From: Peromyscus leucopus
Lineage: Eukaryota; Chordata; Mammalia; Rodentia; Cricetidae
Assembly: GCF_004664715.2 (NCBI RefSeq)
Contig: NC_051067.1
Coordinates: 65,056,982 to 65,120,981 of the forward strand
Length of the DNA stretch: 64,000 nt
Direction of reading: 5' to 3'
Notes under the pieces: generated by a model
Told to the model about the DNA's origin: nothing
What the model saw: the letters and a program-made list of their open reading frames with translations, nothing else
Database searches by the model: none
Shown: positions 35,117 to 48,700 of the stretch, in pieces
Numbering within the stretch: position 1 is the stretch's first letter
Layout of the letters: every line of letters starts with the position of its first letter
Translations under genes and position numbers: made by a program

Positions 35117-35275
35117 AAACGTTTATTTAGAGCAAGGAGTGTTGGCTCGCACCTGTGGGCCCAGCTCACACCTGTGGGCCCAGCACAGCAAGAGGATCAG
35201 GAAGTCAAGGCGATCCTCACACACAAAGCAAGTTTGAGCCCAGCTTCAGCTCTGTGAGACCCGGTCCCCAAACAA
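35117..35275 (+). repeat. B1-like SINE with internal tandem duplication
   Basis: Decayed B1-related SINE in which a roughly 20-bp segment ('ctcgcacctgtgggcccag' / 'ctcacacctgtgggcccag', 35144-35183) is duplicated in tandem. Confidence 0.6.
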
Positions 35276-36369
35276 CAATAGTATTTATTTACTTCACTGC
35301 TTATTGCTTGTTCTTCCCACTAGGAAAAGGACTTCAAGGGGATACTCTTCTCCTTTCTTGTCTAGCAGGTACCTGGCACATTAAAAAATACACATGAAAA
35401 TATTCTTGAACATGTCTATTACATTTGCGTTGTATACGTCTATTGTATTTGAATTGTATATGTATCATAGTTGACTATGTATATGAAAAATTGAAAAGCC
35501 ATAGAGCATCGTGGGCAAAGGGGAGAATGGTCCAAAGCAAGTGAGAAAAACAGACTTCTAATCACAGGAGGTCTCACAGGCACGGGGAGGTGTGCTATGT
35601 GGGGAAGTATTTAAAGGAGCAGGAGGGGCATGTTTCACTTTATGTTTTAAGGCCACTTTAGCTACACGGGAAGTGGCTGGAAGGGGGGCAATTGTAGAGG
35701 TCAAAGCAGTTCGGCTTCTTTGGCTGAGAAATGAAGACGTGGGTAAAGGTAATAGCAATGGAAATGGAGAGGAGACAGGCAGTGTGTGTTTGCTAATAGC
35801 ATCGACATGACTTGCTAATGGAATTACAAAAGGGCTTTTGTGTATAATGGTTCCCCTTACAAGTTTTCATATTTACAACGGTGTGAAAATGGTAGTGACC
35901 CAATTCTCCCGGAGTGTACATGGCTAAAATCAGAGAACAGCTTAAGACTGTTAAGAATGCGAAAACAAGTCCTTGTTGTAAGCGTACCTCATAAGTTTGC
36001 GTTAATTAAGCAGAACTGTTGGCAGGGTTGGATGGATTTTGACAACGGTCAGACCCTGCCTTTGAGTCCAGCTGCTACACGGCCATATCAATTCACCAGA
36101 ATCTCTTGGAGTGATCCAAACAGACCACGTCTCTCCAAGCGAGCCCACGTGCACCCAGTCTCTGAGATCCTGAGCTGTAGTGGCAGGGAGCGAAAGGGCT
36201 TGGTGGGGTTCAAGGGCTGAGGAACAGAGGCCGGAAAGACGCTATCTGTGCACACTAACCCGCACAGCACATTTTGCATTTTATAAAGGGCATGCCATGC
36301 CTTTGTGAAGGGAGCCAAAGCACCGACTAGGGAGGGGACGGGGGCGGCAGGCACGCTTTAGAATCAAAG
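35276..36369. other. Intergenic upstream of SUV39H2, no gene seen
   Basis: No recognised repeat or exon. Open frames at 35558-36354 on both strands have no domain and look random. GC content rises from about 36100 towards the CpG island. Confidence 0.4.
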
Positions 36370-36618
36370 CCAGCATGGAACCGGAGGGGGGCGGGGCCCC
36401 AGCTAGCTCGCCGCGGCCAGGCCCCGCCCCTTCGTGCTTCAGCGTGCCGCGCACGCGCACCGGCTCCTACGGCTGGGGTCAGCCTCCACTGACGTCAGGA
36501 CGCCCCGCTACTTACTTCAAGGCTCCCGGCTCTGGAGTCCCTCGCGGGCCGGGGCGGGGCGTCTGGCCAGCTGAGCTATTCCGGCTGACCGCGCCAGTTT
36601 GAATGAAAGCTCCGCAAG

Positions 36619-36907
36619 ATGGCGGCGGCCGGAGCCGAGGCCGAGAGAGGTGAGACGGGAGCGCGGTGTCCCCGGCCGCCAGGTCCGCTCCCGAGGCCCA
36701 AGCCCTGCGGGACGGCGAGGTGGGCGGGACGCCGCCGCGCGGACACCCCGAGCGCGGGACGCTCGCGGCCGGCTCCGGCTCCGGCTCCGACTCCTCCGGC
36801 TCCGGCTCCGGCTCCGGGACGCGCCGGCCCCGTGCGAGCGCGGTTCCGAGTCCCGCGGGCCCGGGTCCTCGTCGGTGGCGTGTGTGCACGCGCCGCCTCT
36901 TGGAAGG
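36619..36907 (+). CDS. SUV39H2: SUV39H2 long alternative first exon
   Basis: Same ATG, but splicing at a downstream donor (GT at 36908-36909) instead of 36650. Both donors leave phase 1, so both join exon 2 as Ala-Trp-Cys-Val. The frame stays open for 96 codons and yields a 496-residue protein. The extension is Pro/Ala/Arg-rich, starts [13 protein letters not shown] after residue 10 and ends CARAASWK before AWCV. I recall the mouse reference protein (477 residues) having a similar extension ending ALFK-AWCV, with related GARC and PRPK blocks. The human form lacks it. Isoform choice cannot be told from sequence. Confidence 0.65.
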
Positions 36908-39900
36908 GTGAGCAGGAAAGCGCGCGCGCCGCCGCGGTCGCCACGGTCGCAGTCGCCACCTCCGGAGCGGTGGGGAGCGGGGCTGAGGTGCGGTGCCCGC
37001 GTCCGAGCCGGCCTGGAGTGTCTCCGGGAGGAAGGGGGTGTCTGCAGACACAGCCCCTGAGCCTCCAGGAAACTTTGGGGAGGGGGGGCCCGGCTGGAAC
37101 TTGCGGGTTATTTATGTGGATGCTGAAGCCCGAAAAGGGGGGACGGACCCGCAGTGCGCGTGCGTGCGCCCGAGTCGCGCGCCCTTTGAAAGTCCCGGGT
37201 TTGTAAAGCGTCCTGGAATGAAAAGGTGGTTCTCCAGCTTTCCTTCCCCCCCACCCCGCTCCACTCAGATGGTGACACTTTATTATCCCCGTAACTCTAC
37301 TTCCTTGAAGCGAGGCGGAGGTGGGATGGTGGAAGGATTTTATAAGCGGGATGTCATAAAAATAATCCGGACAATGAAACTTTTTTTTTTCTCCATCGTT
37401 TTGTAATTTTGTAAACCAAGTGTTTGCAGATTAAAATACATATGTTTATATAGAGATAGAGATATATTCCGAAATGCTCATAATGTAGCATTTCTGTGGA
37501 GCGATGCGCCGTAATTAACACATAATGGGCTTCATTATGGCATTTTCATGCGAGTACGTATGTTACTGTGTTCAACACCACCCTCCATTATAGGGTTGTG
37601 TTTTTGGATTCTCAGCTAGGCGTAAAACTTTCAAAACAACAAACACCCTGGGTATGTAACCAAGAGGACGCCTCTTTGGAGATGATTAGCATAAGGAGAT
37701 TAGCCTTACACAAAACACCCGTTAAGATTTTCAGTGGAAGCGATTTGTAAGATTTGTAAGAAGTGTTTTGTTTTTTTATAGCTGTCCTATCCTCAAACCA
37801 CCACACCTAAGCAATCAATGTATTCTGGCAAATTTGAGGAAAAGACTTTGCCGTTTGCGTGTGCCAGAAATAGGAGTCTTTTGCAGTGACTGGAGTGGGG
37901 AAGTGATGCTTCAGTTTCCTGCAGTGAAGTCCTTGGGTGGGGAGGATGAGGAAGGGATTATGGGGGAAGCTAGAGCGATTATGTTCTCCCTTCCCTGAAA
38001 TTTACCTCCAAATGTTTTGCCTACTACCTTTAATAACTGTTAAATACGGCGTGATGAATTAATGATACATTTTGTATGGTCGCCTCTGTTTTCACCAGCC
38101 TCACTTTTTTTTTTTTTAGTGAATCTGATACCCAGAAAGATTGGGCGCTTCCTAAAGTTGTGAGCTAGGTGGCCCAACAGCGGGTAGGGCGGAAGGCTAT
38201 TGATCATCTAGTATTTATCTCTATATTAGCCCTACAGTAAAGTTTTACATTTTCTAGACATCAGTTGTGTAATTGTGTTTTAAAGTCGGATGGAACACAG
38301 TTCATTTCTGGCCTCTGTAAGGTTATTGTTAGTATGTCTGACTTTCAGTTCTTGTTTATGGATTATCTACATTGAGTATTCTGTTTTGTAACTGCTGGCT
38401 TGAAAACAGTGCAGGATTACAAACAATGCAGAAAATGATCATTACAAAACTCACTATACTCTCCATTTAAAGTAGACTTTTCTGTTTTATGCATGCTGAT
38501 AATACATTTCACCATGGGCAAAATAAATGAAGCTCAGATTTCTTATAGTATTCCAAAGGATATGGATTTTACTACAGAACTATATTTCAGATTTAAAAAT
38601 CTTACTGTGCTATTAAAAGAAGCAACGGTTACTTATAAATTGTGATTGTTTTAGAATATATTTTAATATATTTCTAACAATATGTCTTAGCTGTTTATTA
38701 AGGGAACAATTACATTCTGTGTAGAATATAATGGAACAGTAAAAAGTATTACCTCTTTTTACTTTTGCATTTATATGTAATCCTAAGAAAGCTTAGACAT
38801 GAAGTATTTTAAGTGGTCAAGCCAGAATTAGCCATTGTCAGTAAAACAGAAATTCGAGTCACCAAAAATAGTTCTTTATCATGTAACTTTTTCTTAAACA
38901 CACATAATTGGCTTCTTGTCGTGTGTATTTCTAGACTATAAAATTGTCAGTTGAGAGGTTTTTAAGTTTTTGTTTCAACCTAGTAGCTGTTTTATTAGTA
39001 AAGAATTCTATTTTCTTATTGTAGCCTGGTGTGTGCCTTGCCTAGTTTCCCTTGATACTCTTCAGGAATTATGTAGAAAAGAAAAGCTCACATGTAAATC
39101 GATTGGAATCACCAAAAGGAATCTAAACAATTATGAGGTGGAGTACTTGTGTGACTACAAGGTAGTAAAGGTAAGGCAATATCTAGCCCCTTGAAAGAGA
39201 CCTGTTCACACTGCAGTATTTCATGTTTCTCTAACATAAAAATAGCCTTAAAAATAAGCAAAGCTCTCCTTACTGTTCAAGTAACACTGAATGGATTTGG
39301 AAGTATAAAGTGCTCTTGCATTAGAATATTTAGGGTATTTATATCATTCTGCATCCAACTCTTGATTATCTCCATATGGATTACCAAAGCAAGTGTTTTA
39401 TGTCAGATTGACTTTTCCTGTAATTCATGTTGTTCCTGGATCATATTTCTCATAATCATCTGGAAGGAACCTGGGGTTTCAAGCCAACTGTAGAATCATT
39501 GAGTGTCCTCCAGAAGCATTGCCATTTCTATTTCCTGCCAGTCTGTCAAACTGTGTGTTTTAAGTTATGGCGTGATAAAATGGACTGGCTTTCATGGTCA
39601 TTTCAAGCTTTTGTTTCATATCTTACAACTTCAGCAAACTTATTTAATTGCTTTGTGCTTCCCTTTATTCATCTTAAAATGAGTTGGTCTAAGAAACTCT
39701 TTGATCTAAACCCTATAATTATATTTTTGGTAATTCAGTTACTTGTAGCTTCCTCTAAGAATTGGCCATTAATCTCAGTTCCTGTAGATAAACAATCACG
39801 AATCCTACTTAATGTGGTTTTCCACATTTTCTGTTGTGTAACACAAATCTTAAAAGGTCTCATTAATAAAAAAAAAAAAAACCTGGAGCCAGATATTGGG

Positions 39901-42718
39901 GTGAACGCTGAAAGATCAGAGAATCAGAACAAGCCACAGCCTACTTCATCTCGCCAACTCCTCCGATAATCTTGTTTCCTCAGACTAAAAGCCTCGATGA
40001 GTCTTCATCCGAATGGATCTCTGCTGAATTTCTTAACAGCCTCTAGTTCCTGGTCCTCATGTCTTATATACCTTTTTGCTTCCCACCATCATTTCCTGGG
40101 ATTAAAGGTGTGTGCCACCACGCCTGGCTCTGTTCTCAGTGTGGCCTTGAACTCAGGGATCCAGATGATCTCTGCCTCCCCAGTTCCTCTGATCCCCAGA
40201 TAAGTTTATTAGGGTACACTAATAGGGTACACAGTATATTGGGGTGCACATATATCACCACACTGCTGAGCCCCTCAGTAAATCCATTTCTTCCTTTGAA
40301 TGCCTGTCTTCCTATGGTAGCATTGCCTTCCCCATGCAGAGATCTTAGTCAAGCATCTCTATCAGCATCCTCAGCACCCTACTTAATCATGTTCCATCTT
40401 GGATTGCAAGCCCTACACTGATCAGCCTAGCTGAGAATATCATCTGATCATATGCATTAGCTCCACTAAAACATACTTTTAAGCTGTGTGAGGTGGCATA
40501 GACCTGTAATCCCAGCTACTAGCAAGGCTAAAACAGGAGACTCACAAGTTCAAGCCCATCCTGAGCAACTTAGATTCCTTACAATTTATTTCTAAAAAGG
40601 TTGTTAAAGGGAACTACAGCACAGTGGCAGAGTATTTGCCCGGCATGTATAAAGCCCCAACAACCCCCCACACCTGAAAAAAAGAAACTCAGCAAAAGCC
40701 CAAACAAACCAAACTTCTACTGTTCTCATAGTGCTTAGTTCTACTTGACAGGATTTTTACTGGTTGCTTTGTTTTCTTGTTCATATCAGCGGTTTTCCCA
40801 ACATTTATTACTGTTTTGGACCTTTTCCTCTCCCTTACTTTCTCATATTCAGCTGAAGACTCCCCACTGTCTGCCTCTGTGAATATAAGCCTTTAGCATT
40901 CAGTCTTTGTTCACCACTCATTATCTCTAGCTTTAGTCTTTCAAAGGTGTCACCATTTTTTCCTGTCTACTCCCCTGAACTTATGGTTTCTTTTTATTGA
41001 TTGATTGATTGTGTATACAGTGTTCTGTCTGCATATATGCCTGCAGGCCAGAAGAGGGCAACAGATCTCATTGCAGATGGTTGAGAGCCACCATGTGGTT
41101 ACTGGGAATTGAACTCAGGAACTCTGGAAGAACAAGCAGGGCTCTTAACCTCTGAGCCATTTATCCAGCCCCATGGTTTCTTTTTAATTAATTTAGACAG
41201 GGTTTTCTATTTAGTACCAGGCTGGCCTTAAACTCAGAGCCATCATGCTCTAGCGTCTTCAGTGCTGAGATTGCCTGCATAAACTATGTTTTCCAGCTTT
41301 GTGTCTTAAATAGGAAGGTCTTTTTTCACTCAATTGTGTCAGTCAGTAAACATATTCACATCTTCTCTAACCTGTAGATAGCTTCCTTTGGCCTCCGTCT
41401 ACTCACATAGGTATTTCTTTTATTTTCTTTCTTACTAAACTAAAAAACAAAAAAAACTTTTATTGAGATATAATTTGCTTAAAGTGTACAGTTCAAATCT
41501 TAATATATTCCCAGAGTCAGTCAGTTTTAGAACATGTTTTTCATTACTGCCTAAATTTCAATTACCAGCCTTAAGCAACTTCCCAAGTCTGTTTTCTGTT
41601 TTTGTAGAGTTACGTGAGGCCTCTCCTTCCCCTTCTTCCTCTCTCCTCAAGCTCTGTGTACCAAGAGAAGGGCCTCAGGACCTCAGGTGTCCTGCTCTGT
41701 CACTGCCTGATTGCTTTGAGACCGGGTCTCTAGCTGAGCTTTGAGCTAGGTTGGTAGACAACAGGCCTCAGCAATCACCCTATCTCTGCCCCCAATACCA
41801 CTGGGATTACAGGTGCATGCGGCTTCGGCTGGCTTTTTATGACTGCTGGGACCTGAACTCAGGTCCTCATCCTTGTGGAGAAAGTGCTTTTACACAGTGA
41901 TCTGTCTCATCCCAGTGCTCTTTATTGTACATACAGAGAATAATACATTTCTTAGTAGTGGCTTGACTGACTTTGAATAATGGTTTTTGATGTATTTTGG
42001 AATATTGGGAATTAAACAGAGCCTCTCATGTACTGGGCAAGTGCTCTACCGCTGAGTTATGTTCCCTAACCCTTTATTTTTCATTTTGAGATTAAGTCTC
42101 ACTAAAGTTGCCCAGGCTGGCCTTGAGCTCACTCTGAAATCCAGGAAAGTCTTTAATTGGAATCCTCCTTGCCTTAGCCATCTGAGGAGCAAGATTACAA
42201 GTCTGTACCGCTGGACTCACCCTTAGAATAATGTTTTTAAAGCTCATCTGTGTGATAGTGTGTTTTGTACTTCTTCTCTTTCTGTTGCGAGATATGTTAC
42301 ATTGTATGGATACATCACGTTTGTCATGGGGCAGACGTTTGAGTTATTCCATCTAGGGGCTATTATAATTAATGCTGTTATGGATGTTCATATGCTAGTT
42401 TCTGTATGGAAAGTTTTCATTTCTCTTGAAGTGGAATTGCGAGGTCATAAGATATTTTTGTTTAACTCTTGAGAACTGCCAAGCTTTTCCAGAGCTTTAC
42501 AACATTTTACTTCCACAGTAGTGGGGTATTAGAGTTTTAGTTTCTGTGTAGCTACCCTTGTGAGAGTTGCATGGCTTTTATTTATATTTCTCTAGGGATT
42601 AATGATGTCCAACATCTTTTTATCATGCTCTTCCTGGACATTGATATCTGTTGTGAATTAATTATTCAGAATAGTTGCTTATTCTAAAAATATTTATTTA
42701 TTTATATTTATGTGTGGG

Positions 42719-42762
<44 letters not shown>

Positions 42763-45700
42763 ATGTGAGTGTGTAGTGCATGCATGTGGAAGCCAGAGAA
42801 AGACTATCCATCTTAGCCTTATTATTTTAAGACAGAATCTCTCATTGGGCCAGATGCATTCCATTTAGGCTAAGTTGACATGCCGTTGAGTTCCCAGAGT
42901 CTGCCTCTCTGTCTTTCCAGTGGGTACTAGAGATTTGACTCAAGTCCTCACACTCTCTTAACAAGTGCCCTTGCCCACTGTGCCATCTCTCCAGGCCTCC
43001 CATCCCTTGCTCAGTTTTTAAAGTTGTAGTCTTTTGAACTATTTAGTTATAATTAGTTATATATTATGCATACAAATCCCTTGTCAGATAACATGATTTG
43101 TAAAAATTTTTATTTTATCCTGTGGGTTTTCTTTTTACTTTTAACTTTTTAACCCATTTTATTCTAATTTGTGTGTCCCTATCACTGACCACCTATTGTC
43201 AAGTGTGCAGACCTTAAAGTTTTCTGTACTAGTTTGTTACATTTACCATGGTTGGTTCTCTTTTCTTCTTTGAAACCCTCTTGTCTATGGAAGACTGCCT
43301 AGATTCAAATTCTGGGTTCTGTCATTTATTACATAATCTTCAGCAACTTAGCGTCTCTGTCCTCCAGTTTCTTTATGAAATAAGGGTAGTTATGGCAACC
43401 ATCTAATAGTGTGTAATTAATATTAAATGGATTAATATTGATTGCTTACAATAGATACTGACATTTAACAATTCAATGACATCAGTATTTACTGTTACTG
43501 CTATTTATTTTTAATATATATTTATTTTTATGTTATGTACAGATGCCCAAGTGTATGTATGTGCATGATCATGCAGGTGCCTCTGGGAGGCAGAGGACGT
43601 CAGATCCCTTATAAGTAGAGTTACTTATAGTTGTGAACCACCTGATGTGGGTTCTGGGAACTGAACCCAGATCTTCTGCAAGAGCAGCAAGTGCTCTTGA
43701 TTTATGAGCCATCTTTCCTACCCCTCATTGCTATTTCTTGTCACCACTACCCCCCAGTCTATTTTTTAATGTTCCTCAGAATCTCTTTGCTTCTCATCTT
43801 TTTCCCCTCTGAATGTAGATAACTTCTAAGGGGCTGTTCTTGGTCCTCTCCTCACTTTGCAGCTGCTCTCTAGGTAACCTTCCCTAGCAGTTTCTATTGG
43901 GGATTTGTTCACTCATGATAATTAGTGAGGCGACTGTACTCAGAGCAGAGTACTAAGTTCCTGTACAAAGTACTTAATTACAGAGAAGGTGAGTGTTGGT
44001 GTAACAGAAGGACCTAATTGTAGAGAGACTAGGCAGTTATCTAAGAGAAACGTGTTTTAAACTTAGTTTTAAAGAATGAAAAGTCGAGGCCAGCCTGGTC
44101 TACCAAAAAAAAAAAAAAAAAAAGAATGAAAAGATAAGGGGTGGGGTCCTGATACAGAAGACAACCCAACTCCTTCGAGAAATAGAAAATAAGAGTAGAA
44201 CATGGTCCAGAGTTAAGATGAGGCTAGAGGAGTGCAACTCTTTACAGGCGAAAGGATTTTAGAAAGCTTCCCCATCTTGAGGGAAGCACAGAACCATGGA
44301 GTCTTTTCAAGTACAGAAATGGCATGACAGGAGAGCATTACCCTGTTGTTGCGTCTTCAGTGGGTAGAGTGTCAGAAGGGTGTTACAGCAGTCAGAGCAA
44401 AACAAATGAAGAAGAGCACAAGGACCGGGTGAAGAATCCTAGGAGGCAGGCTTATGCCGTTAACTGGCAAGAAAGATAATAGGAAATCTGGAAGTATAAC
44501 TCCTGGGAGCCAGAAGAAGGGATGATGTGAGTAAAAGAGTACTGAGTAGTTGATAAAAGAAAAACTCTGAAGAATATACTAAATAAAGTTAGCAGTCAAA
44601 GGGCCACTCATGCCCTGTGAGTGGCTTCTGTGTTAGATGAACAGAAGAGCCAAAAGAACAAAGTGAAGAATAAGTAGGAGGTATAAACATAGAGTCAAGT
44701 AGGATGGACTCTCCTAGCATCCTACTCTTGGAGAGAGAAGAAAAGGTGTAATGGTGTTTATAGTTTTAAAGTTGTATTAAAAAATTGAGTCATAGTTGTA
44801 TGTTTTAAAACTATTTTTTGATGTTCTAAATTGCTATATGCTAAAATCTACTCAATGACTTCAGGGACTCCTTAGCTATATAAACATTTATATGTCCAAG
44901 GAAGCTAGGTTTTATGTTGCTTTTGAAAAATGGGAGGTGTTTAAATGTTACTTAGAACTAGTAGTGAGGAAGAAACCAAAGAGTTGGATATATAAGAATC
45001 ATTGATGAAGTGCATCTCTTCTGTTACAGCTACATTGACTTATAGTTTAATATCCATAGGAGACTGGCAGTTAGGAACAAAGGCCACATGCTACTGAAAA
45101 TGAAGAAGTTAGTGGGCTGGAAGACCTTGAACCGAAAGCAATCTGAAGTCACCAGCTTTGAAATGGGAAAATGCTATCTGATGTCACTCAGTGCTGTAGA
45201 TGAACTTACACAATGTAGACGGTAGTGGGTTTGTTTCAAGTGCTGTAGCATTTTTCTATAGCAGTGTTATTGCCATGTTGCTCCTTCGTACAGAATAATT
45301 GAGGATAATCTCTGGGTGTTTAACATACTTTTCAATGAAGAACAATAGCCCCACTCACAATGATAGGCGTTGTCCCTGGAAAATTCTTTAAAGTCTATAA
45401 CTATCCTGGCGTGTCTACAAGTACTAGTATACTTACTACCTGGCACGAAGAGAATAGTGTACATCTAACAGATTAATATTTCTGAAAAACGGCACATCTA
45501 AAGTATCTGCAACCTTTATTTATTTGTTTGTTTGTTTGTTTTCCTAAGAGGGTTTCTCTGACAGCTCTGGCTGTCTTGGAACTTACTTTGTAAACCAGGC
45601 TGGCCTTGAACTTACAGAGATCTCTGCTTCCTGAGTGCTGAAATTAAAGGCATGTGCCACCACCGCCCGGCAACCTCAATTTTTATTTTTTACTATTTTG

Positions 45701-48700
45701 TGTATGTGAGTGTTTTGCCTGCATATATATCTATAGCACATATGTGCCTGGTGCCCAAGTAGGTGGTGAGCCTCCATATGGGTGTTGGGAATTGAACCCA
45801 GGTCCTTTGCAGTAACAGTAAGTGCTTAACCTCTAAGCCAACTCTCCATCCCTATAACCCAAATTTTAAGGAGTATAAAAGTGGAGCTTTTAGAAAGGAC
45901 TTTCCTATGGTTGCATAGATTTTTTTTTTTAACATTAGGATCTATAACCCAGGTCTCATATTCCATCCATTCATTCATCCATCCATCATCTGTCTATCAT
46001 CTGATTTATGTTATATGTGTTTTGCCTACTACATGTATATGTGTGCCATGTGTGTGCAGTGCCTGCAGAGATCAGAAGAGGATGTTGTATCCCCTGAAGC
46101 TGGAGTTATAGACAGTTTTGGGATGCTGTGTGGGTTCTGGGAACTGAACCTGGGTCCTCTGGATGAGTAGCCAATGCTGTTGACTGCTGAGCCATCTCTC
46201 TAGCCCCTCAGAATTTCTTTTCTGTTAGTTACTGGCATGAAACCCTTTACCGACTTTCTGTTGATTATGCTGATTCTCAACTATTCAGATAATACTACTG
46301 GTGTTGTGGTAATGATATGAACTATGGTGGTTATCACAGAAAATGGCAGGAATAAGGAATGGAAATTTAGAAAATGTTTTTTGCTGGGCAGTAGTGGTGC
46401 ACACCTTTAATCCCAGAACTTGGGAGGCAGAAGCAGGTGGATCTCTGTCAGTTGGAGGCCAGCCTGGTCTACAGAGTGAGTTCTAGGACAGCTAAGGCTA
46501 CACAGAGAAACCCTGTCTCAAAAAGCAAAAAAAAAAAAAAACTTTCTGTATGTAAGTGTATGGATACACTTAAAAGTTTAGGTAATTTTTTATGTGTTAG
46601 CCATAGTTAGTTAAAACTGATAAACACATTGAGAAGCCATGACTTGTTCTCATTTTTATTTTTTGAAAGTTCATAATATTGTTGTGGTTTTTATATTGCA
46701 TTCATTCTAGTAATCATATTTTTGTTGCACATTCAGAAACATTTATTCAAATTTAGATAGTAGTGTTGTGCACGTTTGAGGTTATGAAGAAAAGTTTCTT
46801 CACATCCCTTCACATGAATTGCTCATAGTTTAACTTAGAAATGGAAACATAGGCAAGTTGACAGTTCTTGGGCAAGAGAGGCAAGATGGATATTGTGAAA
46901 GGTCTTTGAGCTATTTTAAAAAGTTAATGGTGGTTTGGAGAAATGGCTCGGTGGTTAAGAGCACCAGCTGCTCTTGCAGAGCATGTAGGTTGGTTTGCTG
47001 CACTCAAATGGTAGCTCACAACTGCCTCTAACTCCAGTTTCAGAGGATCTACTGCCCTCTTCTGGCCTCTTAAGGCACTGTACGCACATGGTGCATATAC
47101 AGGAACATAGGCTTATACACATGCTTATTTTCTTTTAAGTGAATAGGTTTCTCTCTATACATAAGATGAGATTAAAATAAATTCTCTAGGCAAATATCAG
47201 AAGGCATTCTAATCATGGAGAACCTGGGGAGCAAGCAGCAGAAAACTGACTAGTCTGGTGTGTTCAGGTGAGTTCAATGTGTTGAGAGAGTAGTGAGTGA
47301 ATGGGATGATAGTAGGAAAGTAGTGAGGGCTATCGCGGACCAATCCCTAAAAGGGTTTGTTTATTATCTGTTTTGTCTTTTACATTTATTTATTTATTTA
47401 GCATGCCATGGGTGGGGAATATACCTGGAATGTATGTAGGGGCCAGAGAACAGCTCTGAGTTGGTTCTCTCTCTGCACAATGAGTCCTGGAGATCAAACT
47501 CAGAGAGAGCGTTAGAGCTCAAATTCCAGTGACCTGGAGTAACCCAGAGAGTTGCCTGCGTGACATATAGATTCATAGCTTTGCTCAGATTCTCAAAAGG
47601 ATAAACACCCATTCAATTTAAAAAGGGGGCTAAGAAGTCATGCCAATAAGGAAAGTAGAAAAAATACAGAGAAAGTCATGCTTTGGACCCCAAGGAATGT
47701 AAAGTTGTGGCTGCTGCTACAGAGAGGTCAGATGAGCTGAGGACAGAAGACTCGATTGGTTTGGTAGTCAGATTGTAAAGTGAAGTTAAAAGCGTATGTA
47801 TCCAGCCTCACCCAGACCATGGTTTCTGAGAATTGCAAGAAGTATTGGAGTGACCAACAATGAAGGTCAGCCAAGTGTTTAGGTTGCCCACAATTACTTG
47901 TTGGCATTAGCATTATAATTTTAATCTCAATTCAACATTCTCAACTGCAAACTGGAAAGATTCATCTCTTAACTTTTTTTTATGCTTTATTACAAGTCAC
48001 AGCTTTTGCTTTCATACACAAAAGCAAATGTTCCATACACACACACATACACACACAAAATTGTCAGTCTTTGACAGTAGTCTTTTCTGCTTTCTCTGTT
48101 CTCTCTTCTAATTATCTGACCCATACTGATTTCCATCTTTCTGTTTTAGTAATACTGGTTATGTTGTTTTGGCATTTAAATTGAATTGCCTTCTGTTGAT
48201 ATTTATTTCACATATTGCCTTATTTATTTATTTACTTCACATATACATCCTAAGTATGATAAAAGCCAAAAAACTTTTTGGCTTTAATTTTGAATTATAG
48301 GCTATTGAATTAATTAAATTTGCGTTATAAGTCAGTGGTTTTTATAAAGTAATCTTATTTTTCAAAAATTGAAATCTTTTTTAGATTTTAAAAATGAAAT
48401 ATACTGGCCTGGCAGCAGTGGCACATGTCATTAATTCCAGCACTCGGAAGGCAGAGCAAGGGGATCTCTAAATGAGTTTGATGCCAGCCTGGTCTATAGA
48501 GCGAGATCCAGGAAAGGCACCAAAACTACACGGAGAAACCCCATCTCAAAAAAAAAAAAAAGAAAGAAAAGAAAAAGAAATATGCTTATCAAAGACTACA
48601 AACCAGAAATTAAATATTAATATTTCCAAACTGTTTTGTCGAAATCAATCTTGTTTTCAAAGTGTATTTTCTGTACAGAAATTGATTAGTTACCACTGTG

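Larger units (their letters stand above)
36370..37240 (+). promoter_or_regulatory. SUV39H2: SUV39H2 CpG island and TATA-less promoter
   Basis: Very GC- and CpG-rich region spanning exon 1. Visible sites upstream of the start codon are SP1-type GC boxes (36421-36430 and 36551-36560), an NRF1-type GCGCACGCGC (36449-36458) and a full CRE palindrome TGACGTCA (36490-36497). The start codon itself lies in CAAGATGGCGGC (36615-36626), matching both YY1 and the TISU consensus. No TATA box. The motif calls are direct, and factor use is inferred. Confidence 0.8.

Noticed and set aside
36375..36602. 75-codon upstream frame starting MEPEGGG
   Set aside because: It lies over the GC boxes, NRF1 and CRE sites, so it is probably untranscribed promoter. 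The TISU element argues for a start site downstream of it.
36512..37051. Long minus-strand open frames over the SUV39H2 CpG island
   Set aside because: They are shadows of GC-rich sequence and the hexamer repeat (Glu-Pro runs), with no domain and no supporting splice signals.
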